Counted from the first letter of the stretch, positions 15,698 through 25,003 are shown. The stretch: DNA of 64,000 bases from Candidatus Aquidulcis sp. (GCA_020723345.1 DYJA01000004.1:1-64000); one strand, 5' to 3'. Numbers and translations are program-made. Notes: generated from the sequence alone by a model not told the origin.

Positions 15698-18565
15698 GTG
15701 ATTCCACAACCCATCGATACCGTCCCATTGTTCCAACGTCTCACCACCGAGGAACGCCAGATGGTCACGGCGCGCTTGCGCCGCCGCCAAGCCGCGTCCG
15801 GCGAAGCGATCATCACCGAAGGTCAACCGAGCGACACACTTTTCATCATCCTCGCGGGCTGGGTCAAACTCGAAGGTGGCAACATCGACCAAGCGGTCAC
15901 GCTCGCCAATCTCGGCGCGGGTAGTTTGGTCGGCGAATCGGACCTCCTCTTGAATCGGCCATACTCGATGACCGCGCGCGCGACCGGCACGACCAGCACA
16001 CAACTTTTGACGCTCGCGCGCAACGATCTTGAAGAACTGATCCACGAACGCCCCAGCATTGGCTTGAAATTCAGCGCAGGGTTGGGACTCCGCATTCCGT
16101 TCCTCGAACAATATCTCATTCAACAACGCTTACGCAATATCGAATTGCTCAGCGCGCTCAGCGACGACGACCTACGCGCCATCGCGCAAAAGATCGAATT
16201 TCGCAGCATCGATCGCGGCGACCTGATCGTCCAAGCCGGCGCGCCCGGCGACGCGGCGTTCTTCATCGAGGAAGGTCACGTCCGCCTGATCACGAAATCG
16301 AACGAAGGCGAATCGTTCGACGAATTGGACGAAGGCGCGATTTTTGGCAACACCGCGTTGTCGACCGGCAAACCGTACACGCTGACCGCGCGCGCGGTCA
16401 GCGATGTGAATCTGTGGGTCTTGACGCGCGCGATGTATCAGGAACTGATCGAACGCCACCCCGCGATCAAACTTGCGTTCAGCCGCGCGCTCGCCGAATC
16501 GCTCAGCATCAGCGATCAAGCCGACGCGATCGAGCGGATGCGCGCGCTGCAACTCTTTACCGACATGCCGACCGACGCGCTGCACGCGCTCGCCGCGCGC
16601 TTGGTCTTGCGCCAATTCCCGCAAGACGAAGCGATCTACACCGAAGGCACGCCCGGCGACGCGATGTACATCGTCGAGTCCGGCGAAGTGAAATTGATGG
16701 ACACGGCGTTCTCCGACGCGCATCTGCTCGAACGCCTTCGCTCCGGCGAAGCGTTCGGCGAAATGGCGCTGCTCACCGGGCGCACGCGCGCGGAATGCGC
16801 GCGCGCCGCGACCGATACGACCATCTGGGTGCTCTACAAGAGCGATTTCGACGACGTGATGGTGCAGTACCCGGAAATCAGCGTCTCGCTCAGCCGCGCG
16901 ATCACCGAACGACTCTCCTCGCGCGAGAACGATTTCGTCATTCGACATTTGCGCCGGATCAACTTGTTCTCCAATCTCGCGTCGAGCGAACTCAAAATCA
17001 TCGCCGCCAAAGTGCGCGGTCTGCGTTTTCGTCCCGGCGAAATCATTTGCTTTGCCGGTCAGCCCGCCCAAGCATTTTTCATGATCGAAAACGGCGAAGT
17101 CAAACGCATGACGACGGGACCCGATGGCGAGCCGGTGTTGCTCGGCATTTTGGATTCCGGCGATTCCTTCGGCGAACAGGAAATCGTGCAGGGCGTTCCG
17201 TACAGCGCGACCGCGCAAGCCCTCGGCGAGGTAGAACTGTGGACGATTTCTAAAAACGATTTTCAACAAATGCTGGAAGCGTTTCCGTCGTTGACGCTGA
17301 CGATTACGCGCATGATGGCGGATCGACTGACGCGCGCGCAGCAAGTTCCGCCGCAAGCGCGCGCGCGCCCGCAAAGCGCGCCGCCGCGTCCACCCGCGCC
17401 GCGTTCCGGCAGCAGCGCGCCGCCTCCGCCGCGCCGCACGCGGAGCGAACAGCCGCCCTCCGGCGCGCGCCCGATCAAACCGGCGACACTGCGCGGCAGC
17501 GAGTTCGATTCGCAAATCGCGCGAACAGTGCCGAGCGCGCCGCGCGCGCCCGCCCCGTCGCACGTTCAGCCAGAACACAAGCCCGCCGCAATCGCGCTGG
17601 GCGTGGCGCGCCAACACAGCACACCGGCGATGCAGTCACCGGCGCACCCGCGCGCGGAGCCGCGTCGAACCACACCAGCGATGCGCCAGCCCGCGCCGCG
17701 CGCGGCAACGCCGCGCGTACATCGCGAAGGGCTCGGCTTTTTCGCCGAATTGCGAACCTGGGTCACCGGACTTTCGCTCGGCGCGAAATTGCGCGCGCTG
17801 ACACTTGCCGGGCTCGCGGTCTGGTTCTTTGTCATCGTGGGTCCCTTTACAACGGTTACGACCGTCAGTTCCGCGGTCGGCGGCTTGCAATTGTCCAACA
17901 ACGCGACCGGCGGCGCGAGCGCGCCGCAAGACAAAACCGCGGTTGCGCGCGGCAACAGCGCGGGACCCGCCAAAGTCGCGTTCGCGATTCCGACGAACAC
18001 GCCGGTGCCCACGCGCACGCCCCAGCCGACCTTCACGCCGCGCCCGCAGCCGACTGCCGTGCGCGTCGTGCCGACGCGCGTACCGACTGCCGCGCCAGTT
18101 GTCGCTGCCGCTGCCGCGCCGGTTCCAACGTTACCGCCTGCGGAAATCGATCCGCGTTTGGTTCCGGGCAGCGGCAAGGATCTGCCCCACGTCAATCAAT
18201 TCAAACTTACCCCGGCTACCGTCGCGCGCGGGCAAAAATTCTGGCGCATCACCAAAGTCGTTTTCGAGGACATTAGCGAATCCGGCAACGATCACACGAT
18301 CTACGTCATGATCAAAGACGAAAGCGGCAAGCGCGCCGAAGTCAAACTCAAGTGGTGGGGCGAAGGATCGGGCGACTTGCCCGACCAACCGCAAAAATCT
18401 GCCGACGATATGTGCCAATGCAATTACGGGCTGTTCATGTACGGCGATGGCTATGGGATCAAGATCGTCGATCAGTATCCCAGCGATCAAGCCACCGGCA
18501 TGATCATGCCGATGCGCCGCCACGTCAACTACCGCGTTTACTATCAGTTGACGACGATGCCGTAA
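15698..18565 (+). CDS. Membrane protein with four tandem cyclic-nucleotide-binding-like domains
   Basis: 955 aa from a GTG start. Four CRP-type cNMP-binding domains in tandem at about residues 8-125, 140-260, 275-395 and 410-530; each starts with a variant of LFxxLxxxxL and has a jelly-roll ILAGWVKL/IVESGEVKL strand. Only domain 3 keeps a near-canonical phosphate cassette (AFGEMALLTGRTRAECARA); the others lack Glu and/or Arg. A Pro/Arg-rich linker (about 535-690), one TM helix (about 700-725, LAGLAVWFFVIVGPFTTV), a Thr/Pro linker and an external domain of about 130 residues follow. No kinase, cyclase or DNA-binding domain. Plausibly a transmembrane sensor or scaffold; function unknown. Confidence 0.8.
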   Translation: MIPQPIDTVPLFQRLTTEERQMVTARLRRRQAASGEAIITEGQPSDTLFIILAGWVKLEGGNIDQAVTLANLGAGSLVGESDLLLNRPYSMTARATGTTSTQLLTLARNDLEELIHERPSIGLKFSAGLGLRIPFLEQYLIQQRLRNIELLSALSDDDLRAIAQKIEFRSIDRGDLIVQAGAPGDAAFFIEEGHVRLITKSNEGESFDELDEGAIFGNTALSTGKPYTLTARAVSDVNLWVLTRAMYQELIERHPAIKLAFSRALAESLSISDQADAIERMRALQLFTDMPTDALHALAARLVLRQFPQDEAIYTEGTPGDAMYIVESGEVKLMDTAFSDAHLLERLRSGEAFGEMALLTGRTRAECARAATDTTIWVLYKSDFDDVMVQYPEISVSLSRAITERLSSRENDFVIRHLRRINLFSNLASSELKIIAAKVRGLRFRPGEIICFAGQPAQAFFMIENGEVKRMTTGPDGEPVLLGILDSGDSFGEQEIVQGVPYSATAQALGEVELWTISKNDFQQMLEAFPSLTLTITRMMADRLTRAQQVPPQARARPQSAPPRPPAPRSGSSAPPPPRRTRSEQPPSGARPIKPATLRGSEFDSQIARTVPSAPRAPAPSHVQPEHKPAAIALGVARQHSTPAMQSPAHPRAEPRRTTPAMRQPAPRAATPRVHREGLGFFAELRTWVTGLSLGAKLRALTLAGLAVWFFVIVGPFTTVTTVSSAVGGLQLSNNATGGASAPQDKTAVARGNSAGPAKVAFAIPTNTPVPTRTPQPTFTPRPQPTAVRVVPTRVPTAAPVVAAAAAPVPTLPPAEIDPRLVPGSGKDLPHVNQFKLTPATVARGQKFWRITKVVFEDISESGNDHTIYVMIKDESGKRAEVKLKWWGEGSGDLPDQPQKSADDMCQCNYGLFMYGDGYGIKIVDQYPSDQATGMIMPMRRHVNYRVYYQLTTMP

Positions 18566-18571
18566 AAGATA

Positions 18572-18612
18572 AAGACCTGGAAGGTTTTTTTGAAAATCTT
18601 CCAGGTCTTTTC
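18572..18612 (+). terminator. Intrinsic terminator
   Basis: AGACCTGGAAG paired with CTTCCAGGTCT, then TTTTCTTG. Same arm design (AGACCT...AGGTCT) as hairpins at 20150, 28508, 28575 and, in part, 35552. Confidence 0.85.
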
Positions 18613-18636
18613 TTGTACAGCGCGGTTGAGCTAATG

Positions 18637-20034
18637 TTACGCGCGTCGCCGCCGCGACCACTTCCACCGCAGCCACGTTGCGAGTCCGCCGAGTCCGCCG
18701 CCGAGCAACAAAAGCGTGTCCGCTTCCGGCACTTCCTTTGGCACTGCCGGCGCGGGCGCGGTGACGTTTACCACTGCGGGATTGGATGCCGCGCTTTGTG
18801 GAATCGCTTCACCCAGGAGTCCTGTGGCAGATGCAACGTTTGTGAAACTGGCGGTGACATTCGCGCGCGAACAGGTGTAGGATGTCGAAGCATCGGGTCC
18901 GAGCACGCCGATATCCCGGTTGCAGTTGGGCGCGTTGGCGTCGGTGACCGTGACATCCTGCATCCCAAACATGCCGTCATTGTTGCGAACGGTGATCGTA
19001 AAGTTCGCGGCGCCGCCCGAAGCGATTGTCTGACTCGTGGGATTTTTCGTAAGAGTAAGCCGCTGGACAGCAGTCCCGTACGCGGCAAACGCCACATGAA
19101 TTTTCTCGCCGGGTTGGATGCTTGTCAACCCAAGTTCGCTCAACGGAATTTGAAATTCGTACGCCTTGTGTTGGTAGCGCGCGCGCGGCGTATAGATAAA
19201 GCCAGGTTTTCCCCAGCGCTGTTCCGGTACTGAGACTTGGAACTCGCGCAAGCCACCGGGCGTGTTCACGTACAATCTGGCGAAATCTTTGCCGCCGTCC
19301 ATCGTATTGTCGGGCAAAAAGTCGATCGCGGCGTACAGATTCTCGGCATCGTTACAAACCCAGCCGTAGGTATCGTTTGCCGGATGACCGCTGCCCGGTT
19401 GCGTGAATTCTTTGAAGATTGAGGCGCCCAGCGGCTCATCGTTCAAGTCGCCGTTGACGGCAAGCCGACAAGGTTGACTGTTGAAAGCATACGCGTAAAA
19501 ATTGGACACCGCGCTCATCGCCTCGATTGAATTCGCTGGCGGAAATACAAACGGCAGTCCGCCGATTCGCTCCGGCTCGATGCGCGCGGTGAGCGCAAAG
19601 ACGGCGGCATCCCCGACCGGCAAATCGAAGGTGAAGGTGAGCGTTCGCTGCGCCGCGTCAATCACGTCGAAATCGCGTCTGGCGAGTTTCTTGAGCGCGA
19701 GCGATTGTTCTTCCGCCGCGCCGGAGACCGCGCGCGGCGCGCCACTGCCCAAGCGCGCCGCGTCGATGTGCGCGGCGGTGCTGCCAGAGTAGACGACGCG
19801 GACGGATACTTGCCCCGCCGAAACCCAACCGAGCAAATCGATCTGCTGCTCGGTCAATTCGCGTCCGAACGCCATTACGCCCGCCGATTGCCACGCGCCA
19901 TCGCGCAAAACGGAAACAGCGAACGCGCCGTTCGACGCGACGCTTTGCGCGGACGCGGTTCCGGGCATCTGCGCGAGTAATCCGATCAAAATCAAAGCAA
20001 TTGCAAATGCCGGGAGAATCTTTCTGATTTGCAT
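18637..20034 (-). CDS. Secreted protein with PEP-CTERM-like C-terminal sorting signal
   Basis: 465 aa. Signal peptide (residues 1-29, ending TASA/QSV). The middle has a region reading like a glycoside-binding or DOMON-type beta domain with GDLNDEPLGASIFKEF. A conserved DUF11-like repeat (residues about 345-430, FTITVRNNDG...VTVTDANAPNC) follows. The C-terminus is a sorting signal: VPEADTLLLLGGGLGGLA, a hydrophobic helix, then the basic tail WSRRRRA. Such CTERM signals are processed by exosortase-type enzymes; none is in the window. ATG chosen because AAAGGAGAAA lies just upstream. Its leader contains a terminator-like hairpin (20073-20105). Confidence 0.8.
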   Translation of the reverse strand: MQIRKILPAFAIALILIGLLAQMPGTASAQSVASNGAFAVSVLRDGAWQSAGVMAFGRELTEQQIDLLGWVSAGQVSVRVVYSGSTAAHIDAARLGSGAPRAVSGAAEEQSLALKKLARRDFDVIDAAQRTLTFTFDLPVGDAAVFALTARIEPERIGGLPFVFPPANSIEAMSAVSNFYAYAFNSQPCRLAVNGDLNDEPLGASIFKEFTQPGSGHPANDTYGWVCNDAENLYAAIDFLPDNTMDGGKDFARLYVNTPGGLREFQVSVPEQRWGKPGFIYTPRARYQHKAYEFQIPLSELGLTSIQPGEKIHVAFAAYGTAVQRLTLTKNPTSQTIASGGAANFTITVRNNDGMFGMQDVTVTDANAPNCNRDIGVLGPDASTSYTCSRANVTASFTNVASATGLLGEAIPQSAASNPAVVNVTAPAPAVPKEVPEADTLLLLGGGLGGLATWLRWKWSRRRRA

Positions 20035-20072
20035 GGTGTTTCTCCTTTGGATTGATACTGCGGAGATAATAG

Positions 20073-20105
20073 AAAAAATCCCTCGCGCGAAATCCGCGCC
20101 AAGGG
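20073..20105 (-). promoter_or_regulatory. Terminator-like hairpin in the leader of the CTERM protein gene (possible attenuator)
   Basis: Minus strand: CCCT..GGCGCGG, loop, CGCGCG.AGGG followed by ATTTTTTC. It sits about 40-70 nt upstream of the ATG and downstream of a TATAAT (20141-20146), so transcripts must pass it. No known riboswitch class is recognised upstream of it. Confidence 0.5.
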
Positions 20106-20149
20106 CAATCATCACCCATCGTCGGGAAACCAGCAATCATATTATAACA

Positions 20150-20207
20150 CAGACCTGCCCGGTTTCGCAAAACTTGGCAGGTCTGATTCGGAAAACCCCA
20201 CGGGGTT
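20150..20207 (-). terminator. Terminator hairpins after leuS
   Basis: Just after the leuS stop, AACCCCGTGGGGTT followed by TTCC (20194-20207), then a longer CAGACCTGCC/GGCAGGTCTG hairpin (20150-20185). Ends the leuS operon and separates it from the next minus-strand promoter. Confidence 0.75.
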
Positions 20208-20211
20208 GCCC

Positions 20212-23200
20212 CTACTTGACGACGATACTCACCATCTTGCCCGGCACGTAAATCACCTTCAACGGCGTTTTGCCATCCAGATGTTTTTGCACGTTTGGCG
20301 ATTTCAGTGCGGCGTCTTTTGCGTCCGCTTCGCTCACGCTCACCGGCAACTCAACGCGATCGCGCAGTTTGCCGTTCACCTGCACCGGCAAAACGATCAC
20401 TTCATCCGCCGCCATCTGCGCGTCGTACTTCAGCCACTTTTGTTGATGGATCGAGTACGGACGCCCTTTGCGCGCCCAGATTTCCTCCGCCATGAACGGC
20501 GCGACCGGCGCGAGCATGATCAACAGCGCGTCGCGCGCTTGTTCGAACGCGGCGTCGCCGACCGGTTGCGTTTGCGCGTCGTACAGCGCGTTCGTGAATT
20601 CCATCAACGCCGAGATGACGGTGTTGAAGCGAAAGGTTTCGAGATCGGACGAGACTTTTTTGATCGTCTTGTGCATCTTGCGCCGCAGTTCGCGGTCGGC
20701 TTGTTCCGTGTCTGCGCTCGCCGCCGGTCGATCCGATGGCGCGAGCAGAATATCCCACGCGCGCCGCACCCAGCGGTACGTCCCGCCAAGACCTTGCGTG
20801 CTCCACGGCGTCGCCTGCTCGAAATCGCTGATGAACATTTCGTACGCGCGCAGCGCGTCCGCGCCGTACTCCTTGACGACCTCGTCCGGCGTAACGACAT
20901 TGCCCTTGCTCTTGGACATTTTTTCTCTGCCGTCCGGCGCGAGAATCATCCCCTGGTTTCGCAAGCGCTGGAACGGTTCGATGAACGAATAGTATCCCAG
21001 GTCGTGCAGCACCTTGACCCAGAAACGCGCGTAGAGCAAGTGCATGACCGCGTGCTCCGCGCCGCCGATGTACCAATCGACGGGCAGCCAGTACTCGACT
21101 TGCTTTTTGTCGAACGCGGCGCGGTCGTTGCGCGGATCGACGAAGCGCAAAAAGTACCACGACGAGCACGCGAACGTTCCCATCGTGTCCGTTTCGCGCC
21201 GACCTTTGACGCCGCCGGGTAATTTCACGTTGACGAATTTCGGAATCGTCGCCAGCGGCGATTCGCCGGTCGCGGTCGGTTCGTACGATTCGACGTCCGG
21301 CAATTTCACCGGCAAATCTTTTTCGGCGACCGGCACTTCGCCGCCGTCGGTGTGAATGATCGGAATCGGCGCGCCCCAGTAACGCTGGCGGCTGATGCCC
21401 CAGTCGCGCAGTTTGTAGTTGACGCGCGCTTTGCCTTTGCCGCGCGCTTCCAACCACGCGGTTACTTTTTTCACCGCGACATCGCCGGACGTGCCGGTAA
21501 ATTGCTGTGAATTGATCATCGCGCCGTACTCGGCGTGGAAAAGCGCGTCGCGATAAAACTCGACCGCGTGCAGCATTTCCATCACCGTTTGTTTGCCGCG
21601 CACGTTCGGTTCGAGTTCGTGGCAGCGCGCCAAGATTTTCTTTTCGTTTTCGTACCCGCCGAACGTCATCACGTCGCCTGTGCCGAAGATGAACAGCCAG
21701 CGCGCGCCGATGATTTCGTTCCACTTGCCCGGTCGAATGAACTCTTGCGCGATCTCGACATAGCGATCCAATTTGGCGAACGGAATCGTGATGTACAGCG
21801 ATCCTTGTTTTTCGTCGAACGGAATATTTTCGGCGCGCAGCGCGTCGGCAAATCCATCGCGCATCGTCCCGCCGAGCGCGAACGATTTCGCCAAGCCGTC
21901 GGTGCGATCAATCACCGGCAGAATCGCCAAGCCGTACTTCAGCGCGAACGCAAAGTCGCGCTCGTCGTGCGCGGGTACCGCCATAATCGCGCCGGTGCCG
22001 TAGCCCATCAGCACATAGTCCGCGACCCAGATCGGAATTTTTTCGCGGTTGACCGGATTCGTCGCGTACGCGCCAATGAACACGCCGGTCTTGTCTTTTT
22101 CGACCGCCGTGCGATCCGCTTCGGTTTTTCGCATCGCTTCTTTGACGTACGCCTCGACTTCGGCTTTGCGTTCCGGCGTCGTCAGTTTTTCGACGAACGG
22201 ATGCTCCGGCGCGAGCACCATGAATGTTGCGCCCCAGAGCGTATCTGGACGAGTTGTAAAAACAGTGATTGAGTGTTCAGTGTTCAGTGTCCAGTTTTCA
22301 GTGGAGACTGAAGACTGATCACTGAATACTGAAAACTGAACCTCCGCGCCTTCGCTTCGCCCGACCCAGTTGCGTTGCATCAACTTGATGTGCTCGGGCC
22401 AGTCAATCGTGTCCAAATCCGCGACCAGACGATCCGCGTACGCGGTGATGCGGAAGAACCACTGATTCAACATTCGCTTTTCGACGAGCGTATCGCTGCG
22501 CCAGCATCGCCCGTCGCGCACTTCTTCGTTTGCGATGACCGTCTTGCAATCGGGACACCAGTTTAGCCACGCCGGTTTGCGGTACGCCAAGCGAAAGTTC
22601 GACAAAAACTCTTTGCGCGCGGGTACGTCCAGCGCTTTCCATTGATCGGCGGTCAACGCGTCCGCGCCGGGAATATCGCGTGTGCCTTTTTCCGCCAACC
22701 CTTTTTCCAAGTCGGCGATCGGGCGCGCCGCGTTCGCGCGCGGATCGTACCACGATTTGTACAGTTGCAGGAAAATCCACTGCGTCCAGCGATAATAGTC
22801 CGGCGCGGATGAGTTGATCTCACGGTTCCAATCATACGAGATGCCGATGAGACCGAATTGGCGTTTATAGTTCGCCGCGAATTTCGCGATCAATTTCGCC
22901 GGATTCGTCTTCTGCTTGATCGCCTCGTTTTCCGCCGGCAGACCGAACGCGTCCCAGCCCATCGGATGCAAAACGTTGTAGCCGTTCATGCGATAGTAGC
23001 GGCTCAGCGCGTCGGTCGGCACATAGTTGCGGCAATGCCCCACGCTCAAACCATCGCCGGACGGGTACGGATAAAAATCCAAAATGTAAATCTTGGGACG
23101 CTCGTCCGCCTGTGCGGTCTTGTACAATTCATCCGCCTGCCATTTGTCGTACCACTTGGCTTCAAATTCTTGCGGAATGTATTTTGCCGAAGTGGACATC

Positions 23201-23340
23201 GGTCCGGAAGGCAATTGGGCAATTGGGCGATCAGGCACTCGGACGCGGCGCGGCGCGATTTTTCTTTTCGCGTCCTTTCGCGTCTTTTCGCGTCCTTTCG
23301 CGTTCACTTTCGCGGTTTTCGTGTTCCTAATTGTTGCCAT
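20212..23340 (-). CDS. leuS: Leucyl-tRNA synthetase with repeat-derived insertions
   Basis: 1042 aa from the ATG at 23340; class I synthetase. HIGH-type motif (YPYPSGDGLSVGHCRNY), zinc-like WCPDCKTVI, editing domain starting ITVFTTRPDTLWGATFM, and KMSKSKGNV. The core begins at MSTSAKYIPQEF (23199). I prefer 23340 because AAGGAG lies 8 nt upstream of it and overlaps the hydrolase stop, while 23199 has no ribosome binding site; this adds a basic 47-residue N-terminus encoded by 10-bp and AATTGGGC-type repeats. A 70-bp heptad array (22273-22342) is inserted in frame at the entrance of the editing domain. Third gene after a T-box with a Leu-type specifier. Confidence 0.95.
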   Translation of the reverse strand: MATIRNTKTAKVNAKGREKTRKDAKRKIAPRRVRVPDRPIAQLPSGPMSTSAKYIPQEFEAKWYDKWQADELYKTAQADERPKIYILDFYPYPSGDGLSVGHCRNYVPTDALSRYYRMNGYNVLHPMGWDAFGLPAENEAIKQKTNPAKLIAKFAANYKRQFGLIGISYDWNREINSSAPDYYRWTQWIFLQLYKSWYDPRANAARPIADLEKGLAEKGTRDIPGADALTADQWKALDVPARKEFLSNFRLAYRKPAWLNWCPDCKTVIANEEVRDGRCWRSDTLVEKRMLNQWFFRITAYADRLVADLDTIDWPEHIKLMQRNWVGRSEGAEVQFSVFSDQSSVSTENWTLNTEHSITVFTTRPDTLWGATFMVLAPEHPFVEKLTTPERKAEVEAYVKEAMRKTEADRTAVEKDKTGVFIGAYATNPVNREKIPIWVADYVLMGYGTGAIMAVPAHDERDFAFALKYGLAILPVIDRTDGLAKSFALGGTMRDGFADALRAENIPFDEKQGSLYITIPFAKLDRYVEIAQEFIRPGKWNEIIGARWLFIFGTGDVMTFGGYENEKKILARCHELEPNVRGKQTVMEMLHAVEFYRDALFHAEYGAMINSQQFTGTSGDVAVKKVTAWLEARGKGKARVNYKLRDWGISRQRYWGAPIPIIHTDGGEVPVAEKDLPVKLPDVESYEPTATGESPLATIPKFVNVKLPGGVKGRRETDTMGTFACSSWYFLRFVDPRNDRAAFDKKQVEYWLPVDWYIGGAEHAVMHLLYARFWVKVLHDLGYYSFIEPFQRLRNQGMILAPDGREKMSKSKGNVVTPDEVVKEYGADALRAYEMFISDFEQATPWSTQGLGGTYRWVRRAWDILLAPSDRPAASADTEQADRELRRKMHKTIKKVSSDLETFRFNTVISALMEFTNALYDAQTQPVGDAAFEQARDALLIMLAPVAPFMAEEIWARKGRPYSIHQQKWLKYDAQMAADEVIVLPVQVNGKLRDRVELPVSVSEADAKDAALKSPNVQKHLDGKTPLKVIYVPGKMVSIVVK
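22273..22342. repeat. In-frame heptad array inside leuS
   Basis: Ten 7-bp units in register: GTGTTCA, GTGTTCA, GTGTCCA, GTTTTCA, GTGGAGA, CTGAAGA, CTGATCA, CTGAATA, CTGAAAA, CTGAACC. The two halves are complementary, so it is both a tandem repeat and a hairpin. It adds about 23 residues just before the conserved ITVFTTRPDT strand. Confidence 0.95.
23210..23310. repeat. Short repeats encoding the LeuRS N-terminal extension
   Basis: Tandem 10-bp units CGTCCTTTCG/CGTCTTTTCG (about 23271-23305) and AATTGGGC-type units (about 23211-23230). In the leuS frame they encode the basic peptide around KGREKTRKDAKRK. Confidence 0.8.
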
Positions 23341-23345
23341 ATCCA

Positions 23346-23963
23346 TTACTCCTTCAAAAATTCCGTTACCGTTTGATTCCACACGCGCGCGTGCGTCTCC
23401 TGCGACCAATGCCGATTCTCTGGATTCGCGTCCGGGTCGCGTTCGGCGCGCGTGAAGATGTGTAACTGCGCGTGCGGCAGCGCGCGCGCAAGTTTGTGTG
23501 CGTGCTCGACCGGAATCACCGCGTCGTCCTCGTCCCAGACGATGAGCGTCGGAATCTTGGCGGCGCGCAATGTCTCCCAACTCGCCGCGTGGGACGAACT
23601 GTCCACGAGAACAAGTTTGGCGATGCGCTCCGGCGCGCTTGCCGCGATGCGCTGCGCGATCGCGCCGCCCCACGACAAACCGATCAGAATCGCGCGCGCG
23701 ATTTTTTCGGCGTGCATCAATTCGATCAACGCGTTCGCTTCAAACGCCGCGTCCGGGTGCGGTTCCGGTTTATCCGATTCGCCGTAGCCGAGCAGATCGA
23801 GCGCGTAGACGCGGTGATGTTGCGCGAGCGCGTCAATATTTTTCTGCCACGCGCGCCAGGAATTTCTTGCGCTGGCGCCGTGAATCAGAATGACCGCGCT
23901 GCCCGCGCCCGCAACTTGCGCGTGAAATTTGCCGGATGGCGTCGAGATGAATTGTGATTCCAT
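23346..23963 (-). CDS. Alpha/beta hydrolase
   Basis: 205 aa. Oxyanion loop HGASA after strand 3, nucleophile elbow GLSWGG (Ser about residue 94), acid VWDEDD near residue 145 and the catalytic His candidate NRHWSQE near the C-terminus. Shorter than typical epoxide hydrolase-like members because the cap is almost absent. Substrate unknown. It lies between the double-Nudix gene and leuS in an apparent T-box operon; its stop codon overlaps the leuS ribosome binding region (AAGGAGTAATGG). Confidence 0.85.
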   Translation of the reverse strand: MESQFISTPSGKFHAQVAGAGSAVILIHGASARNSWRAWQKNIDALAQHHRVYALDLLGYGESDKPEPHPDAAFEANALIELMHAEKIARAILIGLSWGGAIAQRIAASAPERIAKLVLVDSSSHAASWETLRAAKIPTLIVWDEDDAVIPVEHAHKLARALPHAQLHIFTRAERDPDANPENRHWSQETHARVWNQTVTEFLKE

Positions 23964-23966
23964 CTT

Positions 23967-24040
23967 TCATCCTGACCACTGACCGCAGACAGCCGACCGC
24001 CGCGTGTTCCGCGCGGTCTGCGGTCTGCCGTCGGCAGTCG
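23967..24040. repeat. Heptad-type hairpin repeat between hydrolase and Nudix genes
   Basis: CTGACCACTGACCGCAGAC... paired with GCGGTCTGCGGTCTGCCGTCGGCAGTCG. Imperfect 7-bp units in the 77-nt gap of the leuS operon. Confidence 0.7.
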
Positions 24041-25003
24041 TTACCGCCAAAACGCCGCGCCTGTGAAAACGCGCGCGTCGCGCGCTTTTGCCGCGCAGCA
24101 CGGAATCATCGGCGGCAAATCGTCGTTCAAATCGAACCAGCCGAGTTCGAGCACTTCTTCCTCTTGCATTTTCAACGCGCCGCCGATCACCTCGCACTCG
24201 AAGAACGATGCAAAGAGTTGCGACTGGTCGCCGTTCGGATAACAGCGATCAAAGTCCGGCGATGTGTACACGCCGACGAGTCGTCGCGGTTCGATTTGCA
24301 AGCCGACTTCTTCGCAAAACTCGCGGCGGATCGCGTCGCTCGCCGATTCGCCCAACTCGACCAAGCCGCCGGGAAAACACCACAAGCCGTTGTCGCGTCT
24401 GCGTTGCAACAACACGCGCCCTTGCGCGTCGCGCACCATCCCCGCCGCGCCGGGCAAAATGATTTTCGCGTGACCGATGTATTGCCGCAGCCATTTGTAA
24501 TAATTGAATGACGTGTCCGCGTGGTTCACGTCGCGATCAAAGAACGCTTCGCCGCGAAAATTGCGCACATCGCGCAACATGCGTGTCGCCAATGGCGTTG
24601 CCGGCGGCAAATGATCCAAGTCGAACCAATCGATAGCAAGAACTTCTGCCTCTTGGATTTTCACCGCGCCGCCGACGATTTCACATTCAAACAACGTACC
24701 GTACGGCTGGATTTGATCGCCGTTTGGAAACGTAATGTCCGCGCGCGGCGACGTGTAAATGCCGGTGATACGCTTCGGTTCGACGATTAGCCCGACTTCT
24801 TCGCGCGTTTCGCGGCGCACCGTCTCGTCAATGCGCTCGCCGAGTTCCTGACCGCCGCCGGGCAAACTCCACACGCCAAAATCGCGACGCTTGTGCAGCA
24901 ACACGCGCCCGCGTTCGTCGCGAATAACCGCGCTCGCGCCGGTCATAATGACTTTTGGATGACCGATGTGTTCGCGCAGCCAACCCAGGTATGATTTTGA
25001 CAT
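24041..25003 (-). CDS. Tandem double-Nudix hydrolase
   Basis: 320 aa made of two homologous halves, each starting with a YxxWLRxxIGHxK helix followed by a Nudix domain. Both Nudix boxes are complete: G-x5-E-x7-REtxEEVGL at about residues 55-77 (GGQELGERIDETVRRETREE) and again at about residues 207-229 (GLVELGESASDAIRREFCEE). Nudix enzymes cleave nucleoside diphosphates linked to another moiety; substrate unknown. The ATG at 25003 follows the T-box terminator. An in-frame upstream ATG lies within the terminator stem and is unlikely. First gene of the presumed leuS operon. Confidence 0.88.
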   Translation of the reverse strand: MSKSYLGWLREHIGHPKVIMTGASAVIRDERGRVLLHKRRDFGVWSLPGGGQELGERIDETVRRETREEVGLIVEPKRITGIYTSPRADITFPNGDQIQPYGTLFECEIVGGAVKIQEAEVLAIDWFDLDHLPPATPLATRMLRDVRNFRGEAFFDRDVNHADTSFNYYKWLRQYIGHAKIILPGAAGMVRDAQGRVLLQRRRDNGLWCFPGGLVELGESASDAIRREFCEEVGLQIEPRRLVGVYTSPDFDRCYPNGDQSQLFASFFECEVIGGALKMQEEEVLELGWFDLNDDLPPMIPCCAAKARDARVFTGAAFWR

